Positions 1 through 12,075 of a DNA stretch of 64,000 bases are shown in pieces. The stretch is from Porphyra umbilicalis (lineage: Eukaryota > Rhodophyta > Bangiophyceae > Bangiales > Bangiaceae), in assembly GCA_002049455.2 (NCBI GenBank), contig KV918931.1:1-64000 (forward strand). Direction: 5' to 3'. The position numbers and the translations under genes were made by a program. The notes under the pieces were generated by a model. It ran no database searches. It worked only from the letters and a program-made list of their open reading frames with translations, and had not been told where the DNA came from. Position 1 is the first letter of the stretch. The number at the start of each line of letters is the position of its first letter.

Positions 1-879
1 CAGTCCGATGACTCGTACGCACGGGTGGTGGCGGCGCGTGCCACCCGCGGTCGCCGCGGTAGGTCCGCGCACCGGTTCTCATCGTCCGAGTCGCTCGACG
101 CGCGGCCGACCACCGCATCCACATCCGAGGCAGGGGAGCGTGCGTCGTGGTGGCCCTTCATTCCAACTGAGGACATCTCCACGGACAGCACCCGCAAGCG
201 CTCTGTGGACAGTCACACGGCACGGCAGAAGGAGGAAGAGCAAGGACAGGAGGAGAGTGGAGGTACCCACAGCGTGCGGTGCGGCACAAGCCCGCAAGAA
301 CGCCAATACCAGACAGACGTCCGTGCGACAGGCGCAGGCACGGCAGGCGTAGGCACACGCAACCGCCACACAGGCGAGAGACCAGGGCGGAGCACTGAAC
401 GACGGCCTGGGGAGTCCGTCAGTTCGATGCCCCTCGCCCCCGCACAAAGACGCCCACGGTGCTACCCTCACCCCCCCTCCTCAGCGACGCTTGCCACCGC
501 GCAACACGCGGCGACAGAAAATCACACCCCTTCCACAGCCCCACCCCCAAAGCCTGCCCACAGACGCCTTGGCTGCAACACCGGCACTAGGGCCCCCCTG
601 ACCGCCATCAACCCCCTTGTGCCGCCACCCCCCGGCACCCCCCGGCACCTCCCTGTAGGCGCCCACGACGCACGTACCCGTAATGACGCCCTTACGGGCC
701 AGACGCCGCTCGTCTTCGGGCGTCCGCACCAGCGCTTTGGAGACGGCCTCCAGCTCCCGGCGGAGGGTGGAAAACTCGCGAGTGAGGCCCTCCTCGCCGG
801 CCGCAGCGGGCGGGGCATTGGCCGACGCCTCGCTGCCGCGGCCGCCGTGCGCATCGTCTGCGTCGCGGCGGCGTCCCAT
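1..879 (-). CDS. Unknown protein, 5' part of a spliced gene (exons 879-678 and 166 to beyond the left edge)
   Basis: I do not recognise this protein. The start ATG at 879 opens an acidic then helical N-terminus (a Leu-Arg-Arg-Glu-Leu-Glu heptad-like stretch) with strong G/C third-position bias. At 677 the minus strand reads GTACGTG, a good donor. At 168-167 it reads CTCAG, a good acceptor. Joining 678 to 166 keeps the frame (phase 1) and leads into a polar Asp/Ser/Glu-rich segment that runs off the window without a stop. The 511-bp stretch between is lower in coding character. The splice is inferred from sequence only. The gene is divergent from the one starting near 2455. Confidence 0.4.
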
Positions 880-2410
880 GGCCGGTCCGCCCGCCGGTGG
901 TAGTTTGGGGGGGGGGGGGTCGCGTGGGCAGCGGCGACCGGGCGGGCGGCGGCGGGCGGGGTGGCCACGCGCGTGGGCGGGCCGCGCAGGCGGGTGGGGA
1001 TACGCGCTGCAGGGGGGGGGGGAGGGGGTGGTGTGGGGCAAAGGGTGGGGAGCAGGGTTACCCGCTGCGGCCGCGCCGCCTCGCAGCCGCGCCCTGCCGG
1101 CCACAACGTGCCGGGGAGCCACGGGTTGGGCGCGGGCAAACGCCAAATGGGGTGTGGGCGCCCCCCAGCGGGCGCCGCCCCCAAAAGTCCGCCCAGGTGC
1201 CCGCCCGCCCCTCCCACGCGGCAAAGCCGACGGCCGCAGCGCAGACGATGCCGGTCGCCCACGCCGGTCGCTCACAGCCCCAGCTGACCGTGCGTTGAAC
1301 GCTTCGCTCTCTCTCGCCCCTCACGACCGGCACGGGGCAGAGGCACATCCCCCTCCCCCCCCCCCCTCCCCCTCCCCCCCTCCCCACACTGCGACCCGGT
1401 CGCAGGAAATAAAGAGGTTTGCCAGAAGAAAAAGCACAGCATCGTCGGTGCGAGCGGTGCACTCACCCGTGTTGGGCCTTGCGGCCGCGCGCGGGAGAGA
1501 AGGAGAGGGGGACCAAACCGCAGCAGGTGAGCCCGAGCGGCGGACCCGCCGCCGGCCGGGCGCGGTAGCGCACGCGCCCGGCGGGACAACGTCGCAGACG
1601 CACGTGACAAGGGATGATGGAGGAGGGAGGCGAGCAACGCACATCCGACCAGTGTGGCTGTGCCCCGCAGTGGGCAGCCGCGTCCATCGTGCGCCCGGCC
1701 GCGGGCCGCCCTTGAGGGGTGTGCCGGGCCGCCGCGAAATAATCTGGGCGTACGCCGGGGGTGGCGCACAGGTGGGCGGCGTCAGCGCTGACAACGGCGT
1801 CGTCCATGACCGGCAGCGCCGCAAGAAAGAAAGAGGCCGCACGGGCGGCCGCCCGCGGGGGGAGGGGGCATAAAAAATTGAAGAGAAAAGGACGACTTAC
1901 GTGAAAGTGTATAGATTCGATTCGAAAAATGAAAGTACCCCTTGTGTTGGTGTTCCTGATCGGATCGGCCAAAATTGGGCATTCCAAATGCAATACCATT
2001 TGTGTGCCAACTCGCAACGCGCACTTGACAGATCAAGTCGCGCGTCTGATCCGGACGGCCGCACCGCTGGCGCCACCAGAACCCACAAGAGCCCGAGGCG
2101 GTTTGCGGGCGCGCGCGCGGCCGCGGGCGCGCCCACGCGGCGCCGCGTCGACGCGGCCCCCCCCGGCGCCCGCCCGCCGCCGCCCCGCCCGCCGACCGAC
2201 GCGCCGCGACGCGCGGCAGCGACGGCGGCGACCGCGGCGGCGGCCGCGTCGGCGGCGGCGGCGGCAGCGGCGGCACCGTCCGAGGCGGTCGCCCCGCCCC
2301 GTCCCCGCGGCCGTGTGCCCGCCCGCCCCCCCCGGCGAGCGTGGACGGCGGCCGCGTCGGGCGTGCCCCCTCGCGGCGCGCCCGTGGGCGGCGCCGCCCG
2401 GCCCGCGCGG

Positions 2411-2442
<32 letters not shown>

Positions 2443-2454
2443 CGCGCGCGCGCC
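880..2454. other. Intergenic region between two divergent genes
   Basis: No supported gene. It holds G- and C-homopolymers, a purine-rich stretch near 1400 and an AT-rich TATA-like patch (CATAAAAAATT near 1868) ahead of the gene that begins near 2455. Long open frames on both strands look like by-products of high GC. Confidence 0.4.
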
Positions 2455-2737
2455 ATGGGCGCCGCCCGCGCCGCACGGCCGTCGCCGCGGGCCCCGCTGG
2501 GCGCCGGCGGCGCCGCACCGTCCAAGGCCGCCGCCGCGTCGCCAGGCGGCGGCGGCGGCGGCGGCGGCGGCAGCGGCCGCCGCCGCCGCTCGGTCGGCGC
2601 CGCTGCCGCGTCGCGGCGGCAAGCGGCGGCGGCGGCGGCGGCGGCGGCGGGCGGCACCCCCGCGCCGCCCGCCGCCGCCGCCGGCGGGGTGGCCGACGCG
2701 CCCGCGTCGGCGGCGGCCCGTCGGCGGCGCCGCGGCA

Positions 2738-2791
<54 letters not shown>

Positions 2792-2820
2792 GCCGGCGGT
2801 CGAGGCGCCCCCCCCCCCGT

Positions 2821-2859
<39 letters not shown>

Positions 2860-5287
2860 CCCCGTCCTCGGCGCCCTCGCCGACGCCCGCTGGGCGGGCC
2901 ACTACGCGCGCCTCTCCGCCGCCGTCGGGCGGCTCGCCGCCGAGTGTGCAGCGTCGGGGTGGGCGGTGGAGCTCGTCCACGTGCGCCGTGCCGACGTGGC
3001 GGCGGCGGCGGCGGCGGCGCCGCCGCCGCCGCCGCCACCCCCCCGCCTCTGCATTTTTCCGCTGCGCCGGTCAGACGCGGCGGCGGGTGCGGCGGGTGCG
3101 GCGGGTGCGGCGGCGGCGCCGTCGCCGGCCAAGCGCCCCCGCGTGACGGCGGCGGCGGGGGCGGCGGGGGCGGCGCACCCGCTGGTGCCGCTGTTGGCGG
3201 CGCCGGCGTCCCCCCCCCCCCCCCCCCCCCCGCGGCGGGGCGACGCCGAGGCGCCGCCGCCCCCCCCCCGCCGCCGGCGGGCGTCCCCCGCCGCGTCGGC
3301 GCCCTCGTCGCCGCCGTCACCGCGTGGGCGGGCGCGTCGGAGAGCGCCGACTCGGTGTTGGCGGCGATCGCCACCGCCGCCGGTGGCGACGGCGGCGGCA
3401 GTGCCGGTGCCGGCGGCGACGGCGGCGGCGGCGGCGGCAGTGCGGGTGCGGCGGCGGCCGCCGCCGCCGCCGCCGCCGCCGCCACCGACGGGTGGGCGCC
3501 CGCCGCGGATTCCGAGGAGGAGGAGGAGGTGCTCGCCGCGGGCGTCGCCACCGTCCACGACGGGGTGGCGGGGGTGCACGCGGCGGCGGCCGCCCCCGCC
3601 GCCCCGCCGACCGCCGCGTCGGGCGCGCCGCCGACGCTGCCGCGCCGGCGCGCCGACGCGCCCCGCCGGCGCCCGCGGGCGGCCGACGGGGGTGCCGCCG
3701 CCGCCGCCGCCGCCGCCGCTGCCGCCGCCGCTGCCGGCGTGGCGCGGTCGGCGGCGGGGCGCCCGGCGCCGCCGCCGCCGCCGGCGCCCGCCCACCCCTT
3801 TGGCGCCCCGACCGACGGGGCGGCGGGGGCGGAGGAGAGCGACGAGGAGGAGGTGCTCGCGTCGGGGTGGGCGCCCCTCTCCCCCCCGACGAGGCGCCGC
3901 CGCGGCCGCTGCCGCCGCCGCCGCCGCTGCCGTCGGGCAGCCGGTCCGCCGGCACGGTCGGGTGGCGGCCCCCCCCAAGGGGCGGCGGCGGCGGCGGCGG
4001 TCGGCGTCGCCCTCCTCCGTGCCCGCCGACACGCCCGCCACCTCCTCCTCCGCGTCCGCGTCGGCGGTGGGCGGCGGCGGGTGGGGCACACCCCCCCCAC
4101 GCCCCCGCGCCCGGGCGTCCGCCCCCGCCGCCCCGTCGGCGGCGGCGGCGGCGGCGGGCGCCCCCACCCCCACCTCCCCGGCGCGGCCGACCAAGCGCCG
4201 GCGGCGCGCGTCGTCGACGGCGGCGGCCCCCCCCCCCCCCCCCCCCCCCCCCACCCGCGCGGCGGTCGCGGGCGGCCCCCCCCCCCCCGCCCCCCCCCCC
4301 TCCACCACCTCTGACGCGTCGGCGGGGGCGGGGAGGGCGGCACCCCCCCCCCCCCCCCCCCCCCCCACCTCCTGCCCCCCCCCCCCCCCCCCCCCCCGAC
4401 GCGGTCGCGGCGGGGGCGGGGGCGGGGGCCACCCCCCCCCCCCCCCCCGCCCCCCCCCCCCCCCCCCCCCCCCCCCCACCGCCGCCGCCGCCGCCACCGG
4501 CGCCCCCCCCACGCGTGGACGCGCGGGCAGCTGCGCGCGCTCACCTACGCGCTCGAGGATTACGGGTGGGAGGCGGCGGCGGCGGCGGCGGCGGTGCCCG
4601 GCGTGCCCGCCGCGGCGGTGCGGCGGGCGGCGGGCCTCCACTTTGCCGCCGCCCTCCGCGCCGACGTGCCGCTGCCGTGGAATGCAGAGGCGCTGGCGGC
4701 AGAGTTTGCGGCGGTGGCCCCCCGGGGGGGGGGGGGGAGGCCGTGGGGGGGGGGACTTGGGCGCCCGCGCCGACGCGGCGGGGGAGGGGGGGAGGGGGGG
4801 GGGGGGGGCCCTCCCCGCCGCTGCTGGGTGGGAGGGGGGGGGGTGGGGGGGGGCCGCGCCGGCTGCCACGCCCCTGCCGTCACCGTCGCCGCCGCCGTCG
4901 CCGCCACCGCCGCCGTCGCCGTCGCCGCCGCCGCCGCCGACGCGGAGCGGGCGGCGGGTGCGGCGGCGGCACCCGCCGCCGCGGGCGCCCCCGTCGACGA
5001 CGGCCTCGTCGAGCTCCCCGTCCCCGTCGCCGCCCCTCACGCCGCCGCCGTCGCCGCCGCCGCCACGGCGGCGGCGGCGGCCCTCCCACAGCCGCCCGGC
5101 GGCGACAGCGGCGGCGGCGGACGCGGCGGCGGCGGACGCGTCGCCGCCGGCGCCGTCGCCGTCGCCACCGGCGGCAGCGTCGCCAACCCCCTTTTCCGTC
5201 GCGCACTATGTGGGGGCGCCGCCGCCCCTGCCCCCGCCCCCGCCGCCGCCGCCGCCGCCCGACGGGCCCGCGGCGGCGGCGCCCGAC

Positions 5288-5328
<41 letters not shown>

Positions 5329-5416
5329 GCCGCCGCCGCCGTGGGGCGCCCCGCCCGCGGCGGCCGCGCCCGCCGCGCCCCCGCGCGCCGCCACCCCGTC
5401 GACCGAGGAGGGGTGA
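2455..5416 (+). CDS. Probable nuclear protein with a SANT/Myb-like segment; reading frame broken at G/C runs
   Basis: Coding signal (G/C at third positions, sensible charged segments) hops between frames 1 and 2, and each hop falls in a long homopolymer (for example G31 near 2412-2442 just upstream, C-runs near 2827-2858, 3210-3231, 4371-4397 and 4440-4480). Recognisable pieces in order are an alpha-helical segment at about 2860-3010, basic patches resembling nuclear localisation signals (Lys-Arg-Pro-Arg near 3130 and Lys-Arg-Arg-Arg-Arg near 4193), and two acidic motifs (Glu5 near 3512 and Glu-Glu-Ser-Asp-Glu3 near 3832). At 4513-4710 a Trp-spaced helical block resembles a SANT/Myb repeat. 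The last frame ends with TGA at 5414-5416. Ala, Pro and Gly runs make up most of the rest. A transcription or chromatin role is inferred. The exact start is uncertain. Confidence 0.4.
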
Positions 5417-5861
5417 GCGGCCGCGCGGGCGGCCGGGCGGGCGCCCGCGCGCGGCGGCGCGAGAGCCGCGGCGGGGGCGAGCCGCGGCGGCCGCGCCGCG
5501 CGCGGGCGTCGGGCCCCGTGGCCCTCGACTTTTTTTTTTTTCGCGCCGACCCGTGAGGCGGGGCGCCCGCCGTGCCGCGCGCGGCGGCGCGGCGCCGGCT
5601 GCGTCGGCGGGTGGTGCGGGCGGCGGCGCCCGCGGCGCACGGCGCTAGCTAGGGGGGGGGGGGGGGAACACATGCGCGCAGTTGGGAAAAGCCGTCAACG
5701 CAGCCGCGGCTGCAGGGTGGACGGGGCGCACCCCCAAAAAAAAAAGACACATACAAGAGAATGAAAGACCGTGGACGCGCTACACGCCGAGACTTGGCCG
5801 ACCACTGGTGGGGGCCGGCGCCACCGACGGCGGCGGTGCCTCCCCCCCCCCTCGCCCCCCC
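5417..5861. other. Convergent intergenic spacer
   Basis: Very GC-rich spacer between two convergent genes. It contains a T11 run near 5530 and a G-run near 5652. No gene is supported. Confidence 0.4.
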
Positions 5862-8503
5862 CTATTGGCCGTCGCCGCCCGCGTACAGGTCCGCCACGCC
5901 GCTCGCGTCGGGGTTGAGGTGCGCCTTGCGGAGGAAGCGCGCCCACGCGCGCGCGCACCGCACGTGGAAGACGCCCGTGTCGCCGCCGCCGTCAAAGAGC
6001 ACCCCCTTCTTGCACGCGACCAGGTTCTCCATGCCCTCCCCATCGTCTGGCGGCGGGGCGGGGGGCGTCGGCGTCGCCGCCTCGGCGGCGCCCCCGCCCG
6101 CAGAGGCGGCGGCGGCGGCGGCGGCAGCGACCGCCGCCGCCTTGCCGACGGGCGTCAAGCACCCGTCGCCGACCGCCGACCCATTGTCGAGCAGGTACGC
6201 GCCGTCAAACATCGGCACGTACGCCTCAAAGTTGGCCGAAAACAGTTGGTGGCTCGACAGCTGCGCGCGCAGCGGCACGCCCCGCCCCGACGACATCATG
6301 CGGACCATGCCCCGCTGGACGGCCACCTCCGCGTCGACGGTCACGCCGACCATCTCCACGTGGTAGGGGACGGCAGCCTCGGCGCGCACGCCCGCCACCT
6401 CCCAGTAGACGGGCGGACGGCTGCCGTCCCCGTCGCCCGGCCCGCGGCGGTACACGTGCGCCGTGTCGCGGATCATGGCGAGCGTTTGTTCGACAAACGG
6501 GCGCCACGCCATGGTGCCGTCAAAGACCACGTCCCGCCGGTCCATGACGGCGCGCAGGAAGAGCTCCTCCGCCGCCGCCACCGACTCATTGTGCACCATC
6601 CGCGCGGCGGCGGGGGTGACGCCGCGGAGCGCAATAAACAGCGGGTCGGCTTCCTTGAGGTTGTCCGCCTCAACGACGACGACCCGGTCGCCGTAGCGCG
6701 CCCAAAAGGGGGACCCCTGGATGCGCGCGACCGCCGACGTTTTGCCGGCGCCCATGCCGCCCCCCAAAAAAATAATGACGGGCGGCGGCGTGTCGGGGCC
6801 CGCCAGCCGCGCGGGCGGCGGCGGCGGCGTCGGCGCGGGCGTCGGGCACGACAGCGCGTTGGCGTCGCACGGCGGCGACGCGACCGCCGCGTTGGCGAGC
6901 GACCGCCGGATTTCCGACTGCATCGCCTTTTGGCGGTCGTGCAGCAGCGCGTGGAGCTCGTCAATCCCCTGCTTGCGCAGCAGCTGCGACCAGGACGCGG
7001 CGCCCATTGGGCTCGGCGGCTCCCCGAGCGTGCGCGTCAGCACCGCGCCGGGGGACTCGAGGACGGCCGCCTCCTCCGCGTCGGCGGCGGCCACCGCCGC
7101 CCGTGCGCGGCGGGCCGCCGCCGCCTCTGCCTCCTCCTCCTCCTCCCCCTCCTCCACAGCCTCCTCAACAACCACGGGCGTGCGGCCAGTGCCGTCGTCG
7201 GTGCCTTCGGCCGACGTGGCAAACGCCACCAGCGACGCGGCCGTCCGCGGCGCACTGCGCGAGCGCCACGCGAGGAGGACGCCCTGGTGGAAGAACGCCA
7301 CCTGCGGGTAGGCCGTGACGCCGTGGCGCACGCGCAGCGCCGGCAGCAGCGGCCCGTCGATCGACGCAAAGGTGACGCGGCCGGCGAGGGAGGCGGCGGC
7401 GGCGGCAAAGTGCGGCGCGAGCGCCGCACACTCGGAGCAGTACTGCGCAAACCACTTGACGACGACCGGGCGCGGGGAGTGGAGGACCGCCGACGCAAAG
7501 TGCGCTTCAGAGCGGATGACCACCACGGTGCCAGCGTCGACCGAGGTGGGCGGCGGGGGGGTCGACGCCGTCATGGATGCCACCGCCGCCGCGCGGGCGG
7601 CCGACGCGGCCGCGTGAGCGGGCAGCGGCGGCGGGGACCCGCCACAGGTCGGCCGGTCGGCGCGCCCGTCTGCCCGCATGGTCGTCGCCACCGGGGTCGT
7701 GTCATTGGCGTCATCGGGGAGCGCCAGGAGCGGCAGATCGTCGGCCACGGTCCGCGCGGCCGGCGTAGCGGGGCTGGCCGGCGGTGTCGACGCCGTGGAC
7801 ACCAACGACACGGACGACGCCGAGCCGTTGGACGCGGCGCTCGCCAGCGACGGCAGGCCTGACGGGCGGGCCGCCGCGGGGTGCGTGCGACGGCGGTCGC
7901 CGTCGCGCTCCCGCGGGTAGGCCCGCCGAATGCCTTCCAAAACCGGCAGGTTGACCGCCACCACCTCCGCCGCCAAATCCCAGCAGGTGCTAAAGTAGGC
8001 ATGCACCGCCGCTTCGACAACGTACACCCACCGGGCGGCGAGCACGTCCGCGTCCATGGTCGGGTCGGCCGGTGGGCCCGCCGCCGCTGCCGGCGGGGGC
8101 GCCGTCGGCACCCCCCCCCCGGCTGGCACGCCGACGCCCCCGCCGCCGTCGTGCACGTGTCAAAGCCGAGCACATCCCGCCGCACGAGGCACTGCAGGCG
8201 GCTCGCGTCGACGGCCGAGTCAAAGCGGAAGAGGTAGAGCGCGCACGCGTCTTCCGCGAGCCCCGCCGACGGCGGCGGCAGCGGCCGCAGCCCGAGCAGC
8301 GCGTCGGCGCGCACGCGGCGCGAGGCAAACGTCGCAAACGGTTGGATGCGCCCGCTCGCCTCGTCCCGAATCGCCGCACACGCGGCCGTCGTCGACGGCG
8401 CGGGGGACCGCGCGCTCGGGGTGGACGTCAAGGAGTTTTCCGACACCAACGACGCGGACGTTGACAGCGCCGACGACGAGTCGACGGCGGCGGGGGTTCG
8501 ACA

Positions 8504-8537
<34 letters not shown>

Positions 8538-9390
8538 GCCGACGCCCCGCCCCGCGCGTCGCGCGTCGGGAGGGGCGACGCGCGGGAGCCGAGGGAGGGG
8601 GCGGCCATGGCGCCGCCGGGCGGCAGCGGCAACGCGCCGGTGGGGGGGCGGCGGGGGGGACCCGACGGGGGCAACCCCACCGACGGCGTCGGCAATGGCA
8701 GCGGCACGCCAGTGCCCGCGTCGCCCCCCGCGGCGGTGGCCACGGGCGGCAATGGCCGCCGGCGCGCCACCTTGCGGTGGCTCCCCGTACCGGCCGCCGG
8801 CCGCAGTGGGCGCCCGTCGGCGGTTAGCAGCCAAGACACCCGCCGGCGCGGCGGGTGTCGCGCCGGTGGGGGCGGCAGGGGCGCCGCTTGTAAAGCGGCG
8901 GGCGGTGCCCTCGACACGCGCGGCGGCCACGCGCGGGCGGACCGTCCACCGCACGGGGCGTCGGCACTGGCCGGGCGGCGGCGCCACCCGACGGGCGGCG
9001 CCGCAAAGGCGGCGGCGGCGGCGCGGCGGAGCGGCAACGCATGCCCACCCCCGCCACCCGTGCGGGCGGCGGCGGCGGTGGCGGCGGTGGCGGCGGCACC
9101 AGCGGGGCTTGTGTGTGTGGGGGGGGCGCCAGCAGGGGATGCGGTGGCAGCCACGCTGGGGGGGGGGTCACCCGTCGGTGGGCGGGGGGAGGAGGCGCCG
9201 CCCCAGCACCGACGGCCACCGTGGCCGACCCGTCGGGGCCGCCCGCCGACGCCCAGTGCCGGGCGGCGGCGCCGCCTAGAATGGCGGCGGCGGCGGTCAC
9301 CGGGACGCCCCACACGGGGGCGGTGGCGGTGGCGGTGGCGGCAGAAGCGGGGGCGGCAACAAGGGCGGGGGCGGCGGCGGGCGCGGCCAT
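5862..9390 (-). CDS. Thioredoxin-like and zeta-type P-loop kinase fusion protein
   Basis: The main frame runs from about 8100 to the stop at 5862. First comes a helical segment (about 8060-7900). A thioredoxin-like domain follows (about 7530-7190) with a Cys-Ser-Glu-Cys active-site-like motif at 7447-7430 and a cis-Pro-type turn. An acidic Glu-rich linker (about 7150) precedes a zeta-type kinase domain whose Walker A reads Gly-Gly-Gly-Met-Gly-Ala-Gly-Lys-Thr-Ser at about 6775-6740. Upstream, in another frame, coding signal continues through 8608 and beyond, and the break sits in C10 at 8111-8120. A further Ala-rich, hydrophobic N-terminus opens at ATG 9390. Zeta-family domains phosphorylate small molecules or UDP-sugars in bacteria. 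Plants and algae carry homologues of unclear role. The substrate here is unknown, and nothing indicates a toxin-antitoxin pair. Confidence 0.6.
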
Positions 9391-10549
9391 GCCGCGGCCG
9401 ACCGCGGTGGCGGGCTCATGAGCCCGACGCGTCGGCCCGACGGCTCGCGGTGGCGGCGGCTGCAGCGGTGCGCAGCGGTTGGCCGGCGCAGAGGGCGCAC
9501 GGGGGGAGAAACGGGGCGGCTGCCACCAAAGCGGTGCGCGCGGGACCCGCGGCGGCGGTTGGCTGGCGGGCAGCACAGAGAATTGGGGCTCCCACCACAG
9601 AGGTCGTTTTGTCGGGTCTTGTGCCTTCCACCAAAAGTGGCACCTACCCGTACATACAACAACTGTGAAGAGGCAGGGCGTCTCAGCCAATGGAGCGCCC
9701 GCATCGACATGTGTAATGTGCTGCAGGTGACAAGGATCGACAGAAAATATTCCCTGGCCTTTTAGGTCAGGGTATCTACCAACATGGTCAAGACCGTTGT
9801 TAATTTCTTTGAGAGGTAGGGCACGTTGCGGGAGTATTTCTTTGCGTGGGGAACGTTGGTACGCGTGGTCGGGTGCCTCGTACCCAGTTGGACGCCATGG
9901 GGAGGTCTTGCTCGCGCGCACGGTTCCCGACAGTGTTCATAGCGCAAGAAGCTGGATGGAAAGGGTCGTGTGGTGGGGTGCACGGTCTACGGGGCCCTCT
10001 GGCGGTGTGGCACAGAGTAATGTCGATGGGTCTTTAAGAGCGGCGGTCTCAGATGTCTCTGAGGGCGTTTATTTGCAGTCGAACGCTTGAAAGCAGGATG
10101 TTGCGAGGCGCGCGACGTGACGGGTGAGACCGCGCCACTGGGCGCGATGCGTGGGGCGACGAGGATGGTGGGTGACTGACAAACTGCGGGAGTGGCTGTC
10201 GGATGGCTCATCTGTCTGGTGTCCTCGACCACGTGGCTGGTGTGCTCCTTCGACATGGGCGCTGTGTATTTACTATCAGCCTGTCAAACAGCTAAGCCAG
10301 TTCGGGCCAGGGTATTAGAACGAACGTGCCTTCATTCCATCCATTCAATTCGACCCATTGACGTCTCAAAGTGACGTCACCACATTTGTGGAGAAAAGCA
10401 TTGGCAAGTACAGTTTTGGGCCACTGAGTCACCTGTTCATAGCGGGCGCTTGATCCTTCTCTGGCCGTCCCAAACTACGCTACGCAGTGGGCGCCGTCAC
10501 CCTTTCGTGCTTTCTCTCTTTCTCCACTCCATCCTCCGCCACGCCGACG
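9391..10549. other. Divergent intergenic/promoter region
   Basis: Composition falls to ordinary levels between the kinase gene (-) and HIBCH (+). No coding signal or RNA gene is recognised. A pyrimidine-rich leader (10497-10545) precedes the HIBCH start. Confidence 0.4.
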
Positions 10550-12075
10550 ATGTTGCGCACACCGTCCCTGCGGTTTGCGCGGCGGCTGTCTGCCGCCTCT
10601 GCCTGGGCCCCCCCGTCCCCGCTCGGCCTGGCGCGGCGGCCGGCGGCGTCTATGGCGGGCGTCGGCGGCGGCGCCGCCGCCGCCGCGGCCCACCCCAGGA
10701 CGGCGGCGGCGGCGCTCCCCCGCGGCGCCTCCAGATCCCGGGTGACCATGTCGACGAGCGCGGCACGCCCTCCCCCCCCAACACCGACGGCCCGTCTGCT
10801 TGCTTTGCCGTCGACCCGACCGGGGCGGTGACCTTTGACGCCGACGGCGCCGGGGTGGTGCTCGAAGGCCGCCCCGCCGCCGCGTCGACGGTGCGGACGC
10901 TCCTCCTCAACCGGCCCGCCGCGCTCAACGCGCTCAACTTGGCCATGGTCTCTGCCCTCCGCTCCCGCCTGCTGCACTATGAGGCGGCGACGCCGCCCGC
11001 CGTGGGCGTCGTCTTCCTCCGCGGCGCCGGCCGCGCCTACTGCGCCGGGGGCGACCTCCGCACCCTCTACGACGCCGGCGGCGACGGCGCCGATGCGCGC
11101 GCGCGCCTCGCCGCCGCCGACGCCTTTTTCCGCGAGGAGTACCGGCTCAACTATGTGCTCGCGACGCTCAGCGGCGGCGTCATGCCCGTCGCCCTCATGG
11201 ACGGCCTCGTCATGGGCGGCGGCGTCGGCGTGTCGGTGCACGCGCCCTTCCGCGTCGCCACCGAGCGCACCGTCCTCGCCATGCCCGAAGCGGTCATTGG
11301 CCTCCACCCGGATGTGGGCGCGAGCCACCTCCTCGGCCGCCTCCCGGGGCGCACCGGCGAGTGGATGGCGGCGACGGGCGCGCGGCTGACGGGCGCCCAG
11401 GCGGTGGCGCTCGGCCTCGCCACCCACCTCGTGCCGTCGGGGCGCCTCGCGGACTTGGCCGCCCGCGTGGAAGCCGTGTCCCCGTCGACGCGGGGGGCGG
11501 TCGACGCGGAGCTCGGCGCCTTTGCGCAAGCGACGGCGCCGGCGGCGGGGGCCGACGCGGACGCGCGGCGGCGCGCGGCGTTTCCCCACTGGGCGGCCGT
11601 CGATGAGGCGTTTGGCGCCGCGACCGTGGAGGGGACGGTCGCGACGCTCGAGCGGTGGGCGGCGGCGGCCGAGGCGGGCGGCGGCGCCGACGCTGCGCGG
11701 GGCGCGTGGGCGGCCGAGACGCTCGGTCAGCTGGCGGCGGGCGCGCCGGTGAGCGTCAAGCTCGGCGTGGCGTCGGTGCGGGCCGCGCGTGGCGCGTCGC
11801 TGGCCGAGTGCCTCGAGCGGGAGCACCGCCTGTCGGTGCGCTGCGTGCAGGGGGGGGAGGTGTACGAGGGCATCCGCGCGGCGCTCGTCGACAAGGACCG
11901 GCAACCGCGGTGGGCGGCGCCGCGCCTTGAGGACGTGTCGGACGCGGACGTGGCCGCGTTTATGCGCCCGCTCACCGAGGAGGACGGCGTGGCGCCGTTG
12001 GAGCTTGAGCGCCGGGGTGCTGACAAGTATCTGTCGGTGTCGGGGGGGGGGGGAGGGGGGCGTAGCCGCTTGTAG
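10550..12075 (+). CDS. HIBCH: 3-hydroxyisobutyryl-CoA hydrolase, mitochondrial
   Basis: Hydrolyses 3-hydroxyisobutyryl-CoA in valine breakdown. The crotonase-fold core shows the oxyanion-hole segment Cys-Ala-Gly-Gly-Asp-Leu (about 11041-11058), the family hallmark Met-Gly-Gly-Gly-Val-Gly-(Val)-Ser-Val-His (about 11212-11241) and Met-Pro-Glu-(Ala)-(Val)-Ile-Gly-Leu (11281-11304). The C-terminal half has the HIBCH-type Tyr-Glu-Gly-Ile-Arg-Ala-Ala-Leu-Val-Asp-Lys-Asp motif (about 11863-11898), which separates it from simple enoyl-CoA hydratases. The N-terminus from ATG 10550 is Arg/Ser/Ala-rich and amphipathic, like a mitochondrial presequence. That start is in frame 2 and the enzyme in frame 1. 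The switch lies in C8 at 10772-10779, so an indel there is likely. The stop is TAG at 12073. Confidence 0.88.

Noticed and set aside
1929..2200. Signal-peptide-like start at ATG 1929
   Set aside because: The hydrophobic run lies in a lower-GC stretch without coding bias and leads into Arg/Pro-rich noise. It is likely leader sequence.
1782..4544. 920-aa open frame on the minus strand
   Set aside because: Almost pure Gly/Pro/Arg/Ala produced by reading GC-rich tracts backwards. The plus strand has the basic, acidic and SANT-like islands.
5862..8156. Bacterial-type toxin-antitoxin system around the zeta-like kinase
   Set aside because: No antitoxin partner, a eukaryotic setting and a large multidomain protein. 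Only the kinase fold is shared with zeta proteins.
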